Below are positions 1 to 9,600 of a DNA stretch of 14,350 nt, one piece after another. The stretch is from NCBI GenBank assembly GCA_029339195.1, contig JAPTJF010000777.1:1-14350 (forward strand), given 5' to 3'. Numbering within the stretch: the first letter of the stretch is position 1; each line of letters starts with the position of its first letter. The stretch is from Micractinium sp. NFX-FRZ (Eukaryota; Chlorophyta; Trebouxiophyceae; Chlorellales; Chlorellaceae). Position numbers and translations under genes: made by a program. The notes beneath the pieces are model-generated. The model saw only the letters and a list, made by a program, of their open reading frames with translations, searched no databases and was not told the origin of the DNA.

Positions 1-1
1 C

Positions 2-82
2 GGCACGACTGCCGCCGGCGGCCGCGTGGCGACGGGGGCGGGCTCCCTGCCCTCGCCCGCTGCGCCGCCGCCGGCGTGCTGA
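2..82 (+). CDS. Possible C-terminal end of a plus-strand gene (partial)
   Basis: The reading frame from base 2 to a TGA at 80-82 encodes 26 residues rich in Ala, Gly and Pro and ending PAAPPPAC. Nearly every third codon position is G or C, like the confirmed exons in this window, and base composition drops sharply just after the stop. This fits the last exon of a gene entering from the left and converging on gene B. The stretch is too short to recognise a family. Because almost any frame is open in such GC-rich DNA, it could also be non-coding. Confidence 0.35.
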   Translation, partial: GTTAAGGRVATGAGSLPSPAAPPPAC

Positions 83-698
83 CCCAGCACCCCCCTCCCT
101 CACGGACTGAACACAACTACCAACACCGGCTGGTGCACCAAACGCTCCCACCCTCGCCGGGAGGCGCCAACCGCTGCTGCTTGGGAGCCCCTGTGGCCGC
201 ACACACGGTGCATGCCAGCATCGGGAGCGCTTGCTCTTGTCAAGCAAGTCGATGTCTGCCCTGTGAAGAGAAAAACATCACACACGCACGCACACAAAGA
301 AAGCAGCAGAAGGGGGGAGAGCAATGGCAGGAGAGCTTGATGGGGGGGGACTGTGGGCAGAAGGGCAGGGCTAGGGGCAGGCGGAAGGGCAGGGAGGATT
401 GGGGTGCCTTCACGTGAGCAACAGAGGCGTGGGTGCGCGATTGCACAGTCAGCCACGGCACCGCAGAGCACCAACGCATGCTGCGCCAAGGAAAGGCAGC
501 CCTTCCCTCCCATCCAAGAATAAACATGGATTGCGTCCAGTCAGTTGGGGAGTTGTACTGCCGGCACACGCTGCACCCCGCATGGCTGCAAACTAGTGGT
601 GACCTCAGGGGGCAGGCGCCCCTGCTGTGCGGCGGGCCGGGGCCCAGCCGCCTGTGGGGCCCCACCACGCTTCTAGTGCCCGCGCCCCTAACCCCTGG
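83..698. other. Convergent intergenic region (two 3' ends)
   Basis: About 616 bases lie between the stop of the possible plus-strand gene and the stop of gene B, so they should hold both 3' untranslated regions. The TGTAA polyadenylation signal usual in chlorophyte genes was not found on either strand here. A plus-strand AATAAA is present at 519-524, but its use in this lineage is doubtful. Short ORFs on both strands lack splice-consistent continuation and look random. Confidence 0.5.
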
Positions 699-890
699 CT
701 AGGAGGCCAGGCAGAGGTCGATCCAGTAGCCAGGGTACAGCGTGCTCTCGCGGGGCCACCCCTCCCGGGACACCGACTGCGGGCCGACGCGTAGGGGCGG
801 TGCCGACGGCGAGAGAGTGGCGTTGGCGCAGGTGCTGGGGTCTGCACGGGGGAGAGTGGGGGGGGAGGCAGGTGGGGCAGCAGCAGCAGC

Positions 891-924
<34 letters not shown>

Positions 925-3632
925 GCAGCACGGCGACCTCACGGCAGTGCTGGCCGGATGCTGTGACCAGTCAGGCCAAGAGTACCGCCGAGCTCCCTGC
1001 ACCCGCCAGCACGGCACAAGGCGCACAAAAGCACACAGCCAGAGCGGGCGAAGAAAAAAGCACAGGCGCGACGCCTGGACAGGTCAACATAGGAAGCGCA
1101 GCCGCCAGGGCAGCATGAAAAAGCTACGGAGGGAAGCACGTGAGTGCGGCATGCAGCGCCAGCTCACCAACGTAACAGATCTGGCGGCCGGGCGCCGCCA
1201 GCTTGCTCTCCGTGCACGACCCGTCGTCCACTTTCCTCTTGTAATGGTAGTACACGCGCAGGCAGTCGCACCCTGCATCGGTCGTTGCGCTTGGAGCAGC
1301 AGCGCTTGCCTCCGCCTCCTCCACCTCCTCGGCTGCAGGCGGGCAGGGCGGGGCAGGGCAGAGCAGGGTAGTGTGATGGCAGCGGGTGCTTGCCATGGCA
1401 GCAACGGCAATGCCAGGGAGGGACGTGAGAGTCGACGTGGAGCTGTGAGGCACAAGGGAGGTGTGGAGGCACTCTGAAGGGAGGCACTCAACAAGGGAGG
1501 GGAGCGATGGCAGCGCTGATGCAGGGCTGCTCTGCGGCCCTTGTCGGGTTGACTGCTGCTGTCTGGCCTCACTCTGGCCTCACTGCTGGCACTCATATGG
1601 GAGGAGGCACTCAACATCAGAAAAGCATTGCCAGAGGGTACCGTGACGGGCTCTTGCAAGGCTCTGCGGCACCCCCGCCCGGTTAGCCTCCTGCTGCCTT
1701 ACTCGTGGGCTGGCACTCGGATGTGAACCAGCCCGGGAAGCGGCTGCTCTCTGCCGTGGTGTTGGGCGGCGCCTGGGCCGCGCACTCTGGGGAGATGAAG
1801 CACGTGGGGGGCTGTAGGGACCAGGAGTGGTGGGTAGGAGGGGCAACCAGTCTTGTTGGCCTGCCTGCCCACCTCGACCAAGCGCGGCCCACCTGTCTTT
1901 GTGCTGAGCTACCCTTGCCTGCCTGCTGTGCCTGCCTGCCTGCCTGCCTGACTGACTGCCCACTTGTCTCCGCAACGGTGGCACCAAATAAGGCCCCGCA
2001 CCAGCGCGCGCACACACATGCACGCAAACACACAGAGCCCGCCCACCTCCTCCTCGTCATGGAGGTCTGTGCAGGCATGCTGCACCACAAACCCCTGCAG
2101 CCAGGCAGGTGGCATGCGTGGCAGAGATGGGGGGCTGGCTGGCCGGCAGTGGAGAGGGCTTGAAACCGTGGTGACCACGTGTTGTGGTGTGACCACCACC
2201 CAGCTGCACTGCAGCGCTTGCATGTGCTCAGCACGGCTGCAAGCATGGCTGCTGGCATCACCAGCAGGCCCCGCTCTGGCCACCCGCTTCGGCCACCCGC
2301 CCACATGCCTGGGGGCCCCAGTAGAGAGGGGCGCAGGTGCAGCCGCTACGCGTGGTGATGTTGCCCCCTGCAAGCGCACGCGGCGGTAGCACCCAAGCGA
2401 TTGGGGAGCAGCCGCACAAGCTGGATTTGGCGCAACCTCGTGCTCGTGCCACGCAACTGTAGGATTGTATTTGAGCGTCATTACTGTGGATGCTCCTTGG
2501 GCTCCTCGATCTCACCAAGCCAGCCCAGCACAGCACAGCACAGCACAGCACAGCACAGCACAGCACAGCACAGCACAGCACAGCACAGCACGGCACGGCA
2601 CCTTGGAAGCTGAGGCCCGGGAACTGGCAGTAGTCCCACGGCCCGTCCGCCTTCTCCAGCAGCATGCCGGCCTTGCGGGCAAAGGGCGGGCAGCTCCTGC
2701 AGGCGGGTGGTACAGCAGGTGGGTCGTACCGTGCAGTTGGGTGGGTCGGTGGGGGAAGGGCCTTCCCCGCAGGGGTCAAGGTGATGGTGCCACGCTGACC
2801 GAGGCATATGGGTGGACCTGCCGCTGCTGGCAGGGGTGGCTCCGCTCACAGCGCCTCTCATTATTGTGCCACTGCTGCTGGAAGATGCTATTACAATTCA
2901 GGTGCGCTCATCACCCTGATCCACTGTGCCGCCGCTGGCAAGCAAAGTTGCGCCCACGCCGCCTGCCCGCTGTTGCACATGCAACCGCTGCTCACCGCTC
3001 GTCGACGGGGCAGATGACGTCCGAGGTGCCTGCCTCCAGCGTGCAGTTGTGGCTCAGACAGGAGCACAGGTGCACCGTTTGGATGGGGTAGGAGGCAAAG
3101 GCCGCCCCCTCATGCTCTGCGCCTGCTGAGGACAGGGAGGAGGAGAGGGTGAGGGAGAGGGCACTTGGTTGCAGGGGCTGCCACTGCTTTGTTCGTGGCG
3201 CAACGTTTCAAAGGCAATCTCCTGACGCAGCATCGCCTAGCAGGGCCAGCGATTGTCCTAGAGATTGTCCAGGCCGGCCCTTATTCCTCCTCGTACTCCC
3301 CCAAGTGCAATACACCCCAAGCACGCAGCCTCATGCCACCCAGCACACCTTACCTTGCCCTGCCCACATGCCCGACCTGCACCGCCCTGATCAACACACA
3401 AGCCCAGCACGCGAGCCTCAAGGCATGCAAGCTTCGCCCCAATGTTCCAGCTCAAGCCACCCTTGCTCAGTTTACCCCCAATCCGCACAGAGCCCAGCAC
3501 AGGACTGCACCGCCAGGTATCCAGGGGCCTCAGGACACGGCGTCACAGCGGCAGAACCCTACCTGTGACTGCCACGGATGCAAGGGCCGCAGCTAAAGCC
3601 AGCCGGGCCCACCAGGCCGGTGTGCGGCGCAT
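699..3632 (-). CDS. Gene B: secreted cysteine-rich protein with three six-Cys modules
   Basis: The family is not recognised. Eight minus-strand exons join without a frame break: 3632-3563, 3125-2996, 2696-2602, 2367-2309, 2094-2047, 1811-1703, 1272-1168 and 841-699 (stop TAG). They give 252 residues. Residues 1-24 form a classic signal peptide (MRRTP start, then an Ala/Leu/Val core), which fixes the start. The mature part has 18 cysteines in three modules: Cys44 to Cys90, Cys108 to Cys167 and Cys172 to Cys249. Each module opens with CxC, continues with a third Cys and a C-x5/6-C pair (ICPVDERSC, TCFISPEC, ICYVDPSTC), and closes with an aromatic stretch before a sixth Cys (WDYC, PGWFTSEC, PGYWIDLC). 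Sequons occur at Asn50, Asn101, Asn151 and Asn212. The product is probably an extracellular, disulfide-bonded, N-glycosylated cell-wall or matrix protein. Exon 4 probably uses a GC donor; the GT alternative at 2296 adds four residues and an unpaired Cys. Confidence 0.8.
880..929. repeat. (CAG)n trinucleotide tract in gene B intron 7
   Basis: About sixteen CAG units with one GTAGCA interruption lie roughly 40 bases upstream of the last acceptor of gene B (intron 1167-842). Read on the transcribed strand it is a CTG tract that would extend the pyrimidine-rich region before the acceptor. The poly-Leu, poly-Cys and poly-Ala ORFs crossing it are artefacts of the repeat. Confidence 0.9.
1921..1956. 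repeat. CTGC tetranucleotide tract in gene B intron 5
   Basis: A run of GCCT units lies inside gene B intron 5 (2046-1812). Similar CTGC/GCAG tracts recur at 7513-7537, 10931-10948, 11426-11465 and 12469-12493, all in introns of gene A. One more lies in intergenic DNA near 5654-5668. Confidence 0.85.
2524..2598. repeat. CAGCA pentanucleotide tract in gene B intron 3
   Basis: More than a dozen near-perfect period-5 units (CAGCA; TGCTG on the transcribed strand) occupy gene B intron 3. They begin only a few bases after the donor at 2601-2600. The last units on the plus strand drift to CGGCA. The tract produces spurious Cys/Ala/Val/Leu or Ser/Thr/Ala/Gln/His ORFs on both strands. Confidence 0.9.
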
Positions 3633-5993
3633 TTGCTGTGGCGCTCGGTAGCGGCACGCGTGTTTCGTGTGGCAGCGAGTGTTCAAAGTGTCGTAAATTG
3701 TGCTATGAGGAAACGAAAGAGTGCAAGACTTGGGTTTGTGCTTCCCTGCTTCAGGGCGGCGGGTGCTGAGCTGGCGGCCGGGGGCGGCGGTCTCTGCTCT
3801 CTTGGCCCTCCCACTCGAGAGTGTTCAACACTGTATCCGGACTGCAGGTCAGCTGAGCGTTGGCACCCACGCTACATGTCCTCCGCACACAGCCGATCCT
3901 GCTTGCTTGACCACAAACACATGCACATCCGCTGCTTGCACTCCCGAAGCTGCCCAGGGTGGCTGCACACGCGCACACACACGGGCCCCGCCTTGCCTGT
4001 CCTGGTGAAGTCTGACACAATAAAGTGCAAGGGTTGTTTGCAGGGGGGGCAGGTAGTGGCATGCAGAGAGGGAGAGCGTGTAGTATAAAAGAAGGATGGG
4101 TGAGGTGTGTGTAGAAACTGAATGGGCATAGGGCCGCCGGCGCGGGCGGCCGGCAAACGGGATGCAGGGCAGACGGCAAACGAAATATGTGGAGGGAGGG
4201 CAAACGAAAGGAGGGGGTGAATCTGTTATGGCCGAGGCATGCAGGCGACAACAAAGTCTTTCATGTGTGGGCGTGTGTGGGGGAGGGAGGTTCGCATCCT
4301 TGGGGGGTGGCGTGGTGCGTGTGGGGGGGCGGCAGCGGCCCTGCTGCTCTCAGGGCCTGCTGCCCGTGCCACACAGCACAAGCCGGCGCATCGCCGGCGG
4401 CGGAGGATGCGCCGGCCCGGAAAAGTGTGTGGAAGGGAAGCGGCAAAAGGGGGCCTGCAGCAGGAGTGTCTGGGGGCTGCTGGCGTTGCAAAGGCAGACG
4501 AAAGGGGTGGGTGCAGGGGGCTCCTGCCCGGGGCGGCCTCCCGGCCCTGCCCCACACACTGTTGTGGTTTGGGGGCAGCGGCCGGCCAGCCGCCGGGGCG
4601 GGAGGGGTCGTAAGGGGGAGCGGGGTCCGTGTGTGTCATTGGTTGGCGCGGCGGCGGGCACGCGCGGGAATGAAAGGGAGCAAGGGGAGAGGCAGGGGGA
4701 AGAAGGGAGGCGCTCCCGGCGGCAAAACGGCGGGCGCCTGCGCGCGGCACGGCACGTGAATGAAAGAATAGCAAAGGTGGCGAGGCGGCGTGGGGGTGGG
4801 TGGGGCGTGGGAGGCGTCAAACGAGCCAGGAACATCAGTGGCACAGGCGGACAGGGGGGTGGATCCGAGGGCCAGGACGGCGATGGCACAAGTGAGGAGG
4901 CAGTTCCAAACGGGGGGTGCGCGCGTGGGGCAAAACTTTCCACAGGGCGGGGGTGGGTGCGGGAAAAAAACGGGTTTGGGGCGAGGATGCAAGCAGATGG
5001 GGAGGTCCATTCGTTGTGTGTGGCTGTGGCCGCGCTAACGGGGGAGTGCGCGCCGTACAAACTCAGAGGGCAAGGGAGAGAGACCAATGAAAGGCGGGGT
5101 ATCAAAAGAAAGGAGGATGGGTGGGAAGGGGCAGTAGGGACGGGAGGGCATTGCCAGGACCGCCCGCGGCGGGCGGGGGGAGACCAGCGGGCATGGGGCG
5201 GGGGCGCCGGCGTACGTGCCGCATCCTCTCACGCTCTGGTGGGGGGACGAAATTGGGGTGCAGGTTGGGATGACTGCGCAGTGAGTGCCTCCAGTGACGT
5301 CCAGCACGCAGGCCCGCCGGTGGGCGGGGGGCGAGTGCCAGCTTGGCAGCGGTGGGCTGGCCGGGCTGGGGGCGCCCTGATATGTGCCTCGGCGGGCCGG
5401 GCGGTCGGCGCGGGCAGTGGAGGGAGAAGGGGCCGACATAGTAAGCAGAGGAGCAAATCCAATGGGCGTGTTCGGCGGTGCCGGAGATTGGTTGGGCCCA
5501 CGGGTGGCGTGTTGGCCGCCGCAGGCAAGGGGGGCCGGGGTGCCAGCCAGAGCGGCGGGCAGGGGCGGGCGGGGCGGGGAGCGGGGGCACAGGGAAGGAA
5601 CTGCTGGCACACATGGCCTGCCTCTCCCAAAGTGCCACAACAGCCGCGCGGCCTGCCTGCCTGCCGTGCCGCTCGGCAGCCGACAGACAGGGGAGTCGTG
5701 AGCTTGAGCTGAGCTTGCTGCTGTGGCTTGGCTTCAGTGGGTTGGTGTGCGTACGCTGCAGCGCGGCCCGGGGGGGGAGGGGCGCGCTGGGGCCAGGGGC
5801 ACGCGCGGCCGTTGCTGTTGCCGACTGGCCGCGCAATGATGGGGACGGGTGCGGGTGGTGCGGGCGGGGCCGGCTGGGAGCAGCCAGGCAGGACCCACGG
5901 GCCTGGAGGATGTGCTGTGCTGTGCTGTGCCGCTCTGTGCTGCATGCCGCATGCTTTGCATGGGCCAGCGGGCCGTGCAGGCCGCTGCTGCTC
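3633..5993. other. Intergenic region between gene A 3' end and gene B start
   Basis: About 2.36 kb lies between the gene A stop and the gene B start codon. The part next to gene B (3633-3760) is relatively AT-rich and should hold its promoter, but no clear minus-strand TATA box was found. Bases 4030-5450 are strongly G-rich and purine-rich on the plus strand, with many G runs and a recurring GGCAAACG word (4151, 4168, 4199). A plus-strand TATAAAA sits at 4084-4090 and AATAAA at 4019-4024. No TGTAA was found for gene A. The long ORFs on both strands here are low-complexity and contain no recognisable domain. Confidence 0.5.
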
Positions 5994-6638
5994 TCATTGC
6001 ATGTGGGGCGCAAACGCCGCCGTGCCGTTCATGAGTGGCACCTGCACGCCGCCTGGCGCCAGCTGGCGCAGCAGCTGCTGGTGGTGCGCCAGCGAGGCGC
6101 CCGCCGACACGGGCACTGCAGGTGGCGGCGGCGTGAGGCTGGCAGATCGCGCCAGGCTGGGTGCGCCGTTGGAGTGGCGCAGCGCGCCCAGCGCGTGCTC
6201 AGCTGACGGCACGCGGTGCAGCACCGACGGCACCGTCACTGGGGCTAGCAGCGGCGAGGTGACCGGCATCGGCATGACCGCTGGCATGAGACCGGCTGAC
6301 ACCAGGGGCAGCGTGCTTGGAGACGCACCCGCTGCCGCTGCCGCTGCCGCCACTGCTGCCGCCAGCTCGCTGGAGGCCAGGCCCACGATGCCTCCCGGGA
6401 GGGGAGCGGACATGGGCACGGCCGGGTTCTGCGCCAGGCTGGCGCCGCTGCCGTTTGCGTGGTGGTGCCCGACCCCGTTGCCGTTTGAGGAGGAGCTGGA
6501 GGAGGGCGACAGCTGGTGGGTGGAGGGGGCGCGGGAGAGGGAGCGGGGGAGGGAGGCGGGGCGGGGGATGCCGCCGGCGCGGCCGCACAGGCGCTGCGCA
6601 GCCTTGATGGCGACAGACAGCTCAGGGGTGGACATGTC
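5994..6638 (-). other. Disordered C-terminal tail of gene A (exon 21)
   Basis: The last coding exon gives 214 residues. It begins with the end of the cyclin C fold (STPELSVAIKAAQRLC). It then becomes low-complexity, with a Ser run and NGNG at about 845-856, a His triplet, an Ala run at about 893-905, and Pro-rich pieces. Several Ser-Pro or Thr-Pro sites (STPEL, QLSPS, SLTPPPP) could be proline-directed kinase targets, possibly of a partner CDK; this is inference. Part of the Ala and Ser runs may come from repeat expansion. Confidence 0.75.
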
Positions 6639-9600
6639 CTGCACAGCATAGCACAGCATAGCACAGCAGGACTGGTTAGCGCACATCACAGCAGCTGGCT
6701 GACGTGGCAGCGCGGACAGCCGCAGCTCGACGCAGCGCAGCGCAGCGTGGTTGGTTGGCTTGACACAGCACGCAGCACGGTACGGTGATTGGGGCGTGCA
6801 CCTGCCTCTGCCAATCCCCATTTTGCTGCCCTGCCAGCGGCAGCAGTGGCGGCAGCCGCAGTACGCGCTCCCACCATACCCCGACAGCAGCAGGCGCAGC
6901 CATCAACCCACCCGCAGCACTTGCCCTGCTGCTCACCTGGTACCCCGTCAGCTTGGCGAGCATGGAGGGCCAGAAGGGGATGAGGCCGCGGGAGCGGCGC
7001 TCCACGTACAGCAGCGCAGCGGCAATCACGGAGGGGCGGCAGTTGAGGAAGGCCATCTCTGTGAGGCAGTCGGTGACCTGGCAGACACACATGGGAGGAG
7101 GGGCGGGGGCAGGAGGGAGGGGTGAGTGGGCGGGGCAGGCGAGACAGGCACTACTGTTGAGGCACGTGGTGGGCATTGGCAGGACAGTGGCGAGCTCGAG
7201 CTCCCCTTGACCACCAGCTGTGCCGCCATGGCTGCCCACCTGGGAGCGCCGTCCAGGTGGCGTGCCCAAGGTGTCTTGCCACCAATCGCTGCACAGACCC
7301 CTACCAACTGCCAACCCCACCTATACATACACCCCTGTTGTATTGCTACTGTGCTCACCAGCTGCACCGAGCGCCCCGCCATGGAGGCCATGGAGGCGGA
7401 GTCCAAGTGGTGCGCCCCCATGCGCTCCAGAAACAGCTTGAGGCAGCGCAGGGTGGAGATGGCGGCGGTGTCCTGCGGGCGGCAAGGGCGGCGGGCAAGT
7501 TGTTGTCAGGCAGCAAGCAGGTAGGCAGGCAGGCAGCTCACACACGCACTTGGTGGCGGGTGGTGTTGAGCTCTGGCTGCTCCACCTCCCATGCCTGCCC
7601 CATTCCCACCTGTGCCAGCACTTGGCGGGTGGGTGTGCCACGCCATCATCTGCAACTCCCCGCTGTTCTCCCTACCCCAAACAAACACCCTCACTGCACC
7701 CACACAAACACACCTGCTCCAGCACTTGGCGGATGTTCCACTGCATCGTCTGCCGCTCCCCACTCCAGCACAAACACCCTTATTCCACCCACCCACACGC
7801 GCACACACGTACACACCTGCGCCAGCACTTGGCGGATGTTCCACTCCATCTGCTCCACCGCAGCGTGCGGCAGCCCGCTGGCCGCCTGCACGTCGACGTC
7901 CGGCGGCAGGGTGGGCACGCTGGCCGGGGTGGGGCCGTCCACCTGAGGAGAGGGGCAGGGGCAGGGGGGCCAGGCAGGGTGAGAGCAGTGTACGGGTGAT
8001 TGCTGGCGAGCAGCCCGGCCTGCAGCCCAGCCTGCGCAGCCTGCCCCTCCCACTGCTGAGGCACCGCTCACCTGGCTGGCGGCGATGGCCAAGCAGCCCA
8101 CTGCCAGCACATCGAGCAGCCGCCACCTGACACGCTGCAACCCAAAACTAGATCGACCGGCCCCACCTGCTTGGCGGCGATGACGACGCAGCCCACTGCC
8201 AGCAGGTCGAGCAGGTCTGGCGCCAGCTGGAGTGAGGTGGACATGACGCGGTCCATCAGCAGCACGCCGTCATGCCCCGCCTCCTCACGCACGCCCAGCC
8301 TGCGCAGGGCAGGTCGCAGCAGCAGCTGTGAGATGGGGGGGGCTAGGGCGAGCGCATGGCAGTGTGAGCGCAACCAAGCGGGACACGCAAGACAGCAAGG
8401 GTGCGCGCAAAGCAAGCACCACGCGGCGGCGGCGGATGCTCGGTGCGCCCACCCCTCCCGTGCGCCTAACTGCCCCTCTGCACCTACCCCTTGTCACAAC
8501 TACAAATCACACGTGCCCACCCCTCACTCACCGCTGCGCCACCTCCAGGCACTTGCCCACCAGCTCGGTACGCCGCTGCAGGTACGAGTGCCCCATGTTC
8601 TGCAGCGCCAGGCAGTGCGTCTTCTCAAAGTGCCGCACAGCAGCAAAGGCCTCGCTGCAGGAGGGCAGGGGCAGCCGTGGGGGGAGGGAAGGGATGAGGG
8701 GTGTCAGTTCTCCTGCCTGGTGCTGCTTGCTGCGCCGGAACATGCAGGCGGGCTGCTCAGCTGACCGGCCAAGCAGACACAGTACGCGGACCCAAAGCGT
8801 TTGAGGGGTTCCTGCACCTTCTCCGGGCCCTGCACCGCTGCTCCGCCCGCCCTGCTGGCTTGTTGACCAATGAACTGCACTGAGCAGCCCCTCCCCGCAC
8901 CTGCAGCGCTGCTCCACGCCGGCCTCCTTGCGGCAGTCGGGGTCGTCCAGGCTGGCGCTCACGCTCTGCACGCTGTCGCGGCTCTTCACCTGCGGGCGCA
9001 CACAAGGGGTGGCAGGCAGAGGGCTGGGCTGTTGAGGGACACGTGCAAGCTAGGCGGGCCTCAGGGGGCCAGAGGGCGGCAAAGGGGCAGGCCAAAGGGG
9101 CCAGCAGCTTGAGCGGGCAGCACAGCAGGCACACAGCAGGCACGTGCCGCAGCACAGCACAGAGCCCCCCTCCCCAGCACGCGCCTGGTTGGCCACGGTG
9201 GGCGTGATGTCTGTGCAGGGGAAGAAGGTGAAGAGGCGCGCCTCAAAGCCGTCGGACAGCAGCCAGTCGCACACATCGGTGCCCAGCGCCTCCAGCATCC
9301 CAGTGTACCCGCCATCCATCACGGCCCTGCAAGGCAGCACAACAGAGCAAGGCGCAGGTAAGAAGGGGGAGTAACATGCCAGGCAAGCGGGACCCAATGG
9401 GAAACGGGGCGGTGCCCAGCGCTCCCAGCATGCCTGGGCAACCATCGGCAAGGCGGGGAAAGCAGGGCCGAGCAAGAGCGGAGCAGCGAGGGCAGCCCCT
9501 GCTGCCGCTCGTGCGCCACAGCAGCCAGCAGGCTTGGCTGGCTTGCCCAGCTAGCGGGCTGGCAGGCAGGTCAGGTCACAGGTCGGGCGGGGGGGCTCAC

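Larger units (their letters stand above)
6937..8654 (-). other. Cyclin N and C folds of gene A (exons 16-20)
   Basis: Residues 590-801 fit a full two-fold cyclin. The first helix reads YLQRRTELVGKCLEV. The second contains LLMDRVMS, the third LLAVGCVVIAAKQ and the fifth EQMEWNIRQVLAQ. The C-terminal fold ends PFWPSMLAKLTGY, a typical A/B/D-type signature. Residues equivalent to the conserved cyclin A Arg211, Asp240, Leu255, Lys266 and Glu295 are present (Arg617, Asp646, a Leu in helix 3, Lys673, Glu707). CDK binding is therefore plausible. A Pro-rich insert (about 675-694) separates helices 3 and 5. Confidence 0.88.

Noticed and set aside
605..1026. Poly-Leu and poly-Cys minus-strand ORFs
   Set aside because: They are translations of the CAG/CTG tract in gene B intron 7, and the real last exon uses the third frame.
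1124..1659. Minus-strand ORFs of 109 and 191 codons across gene B exon 7
   Set aside because: The 191-codon ORF is in another frame, and the 109-codon ORF only contains exon 7 plus intron sequence.
2812..2880. Possible extra gene B exon reading IFQQQWHNNERRC
   Set aside because: It has a plausible GTGAGC donor and an in-phase start, but exon 2 joins exon 3 directly in phase. That keeps the module 1 cysteine pair (ICPVDERSC) intact, and the resulting intron is of normal length.
4162..5712. 516-codon plus-strand ORF between the two genes
   Set aside because: The product is Gly/Arg/Ala-rich without any domain or codon pattern distinct from background. Long antisense frames are also open here, as expected in very GC-rich, skewed DNA.
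7604..7860. CRISPR-like array
   Set aside because: There are only three long units of about 103 bp in a eukaryotic intron. They are duplicates of an exon end, not short repeats with unique spacers.
8300..8326. Upstream acceptor for gene A exon 17 (adding LLLRPALRR)
   Set aside because: The CACAG acceptor there is in the wrong phase for exon 16. The GCGCAG acceptor at 8301-8300 is in phase and gives a normal cyclin helix.
9050..9184. Terminal reading-through of exon 14 to a stop near 9050 as the normal gene end
   Set aside because: The extension is Cys/Leu/Ala/Pro low-complexity sequence overlapping TGCTG-type repeats, and the downstream cyclin exons then lack any start codon. It is kept as a possible minor isoform.
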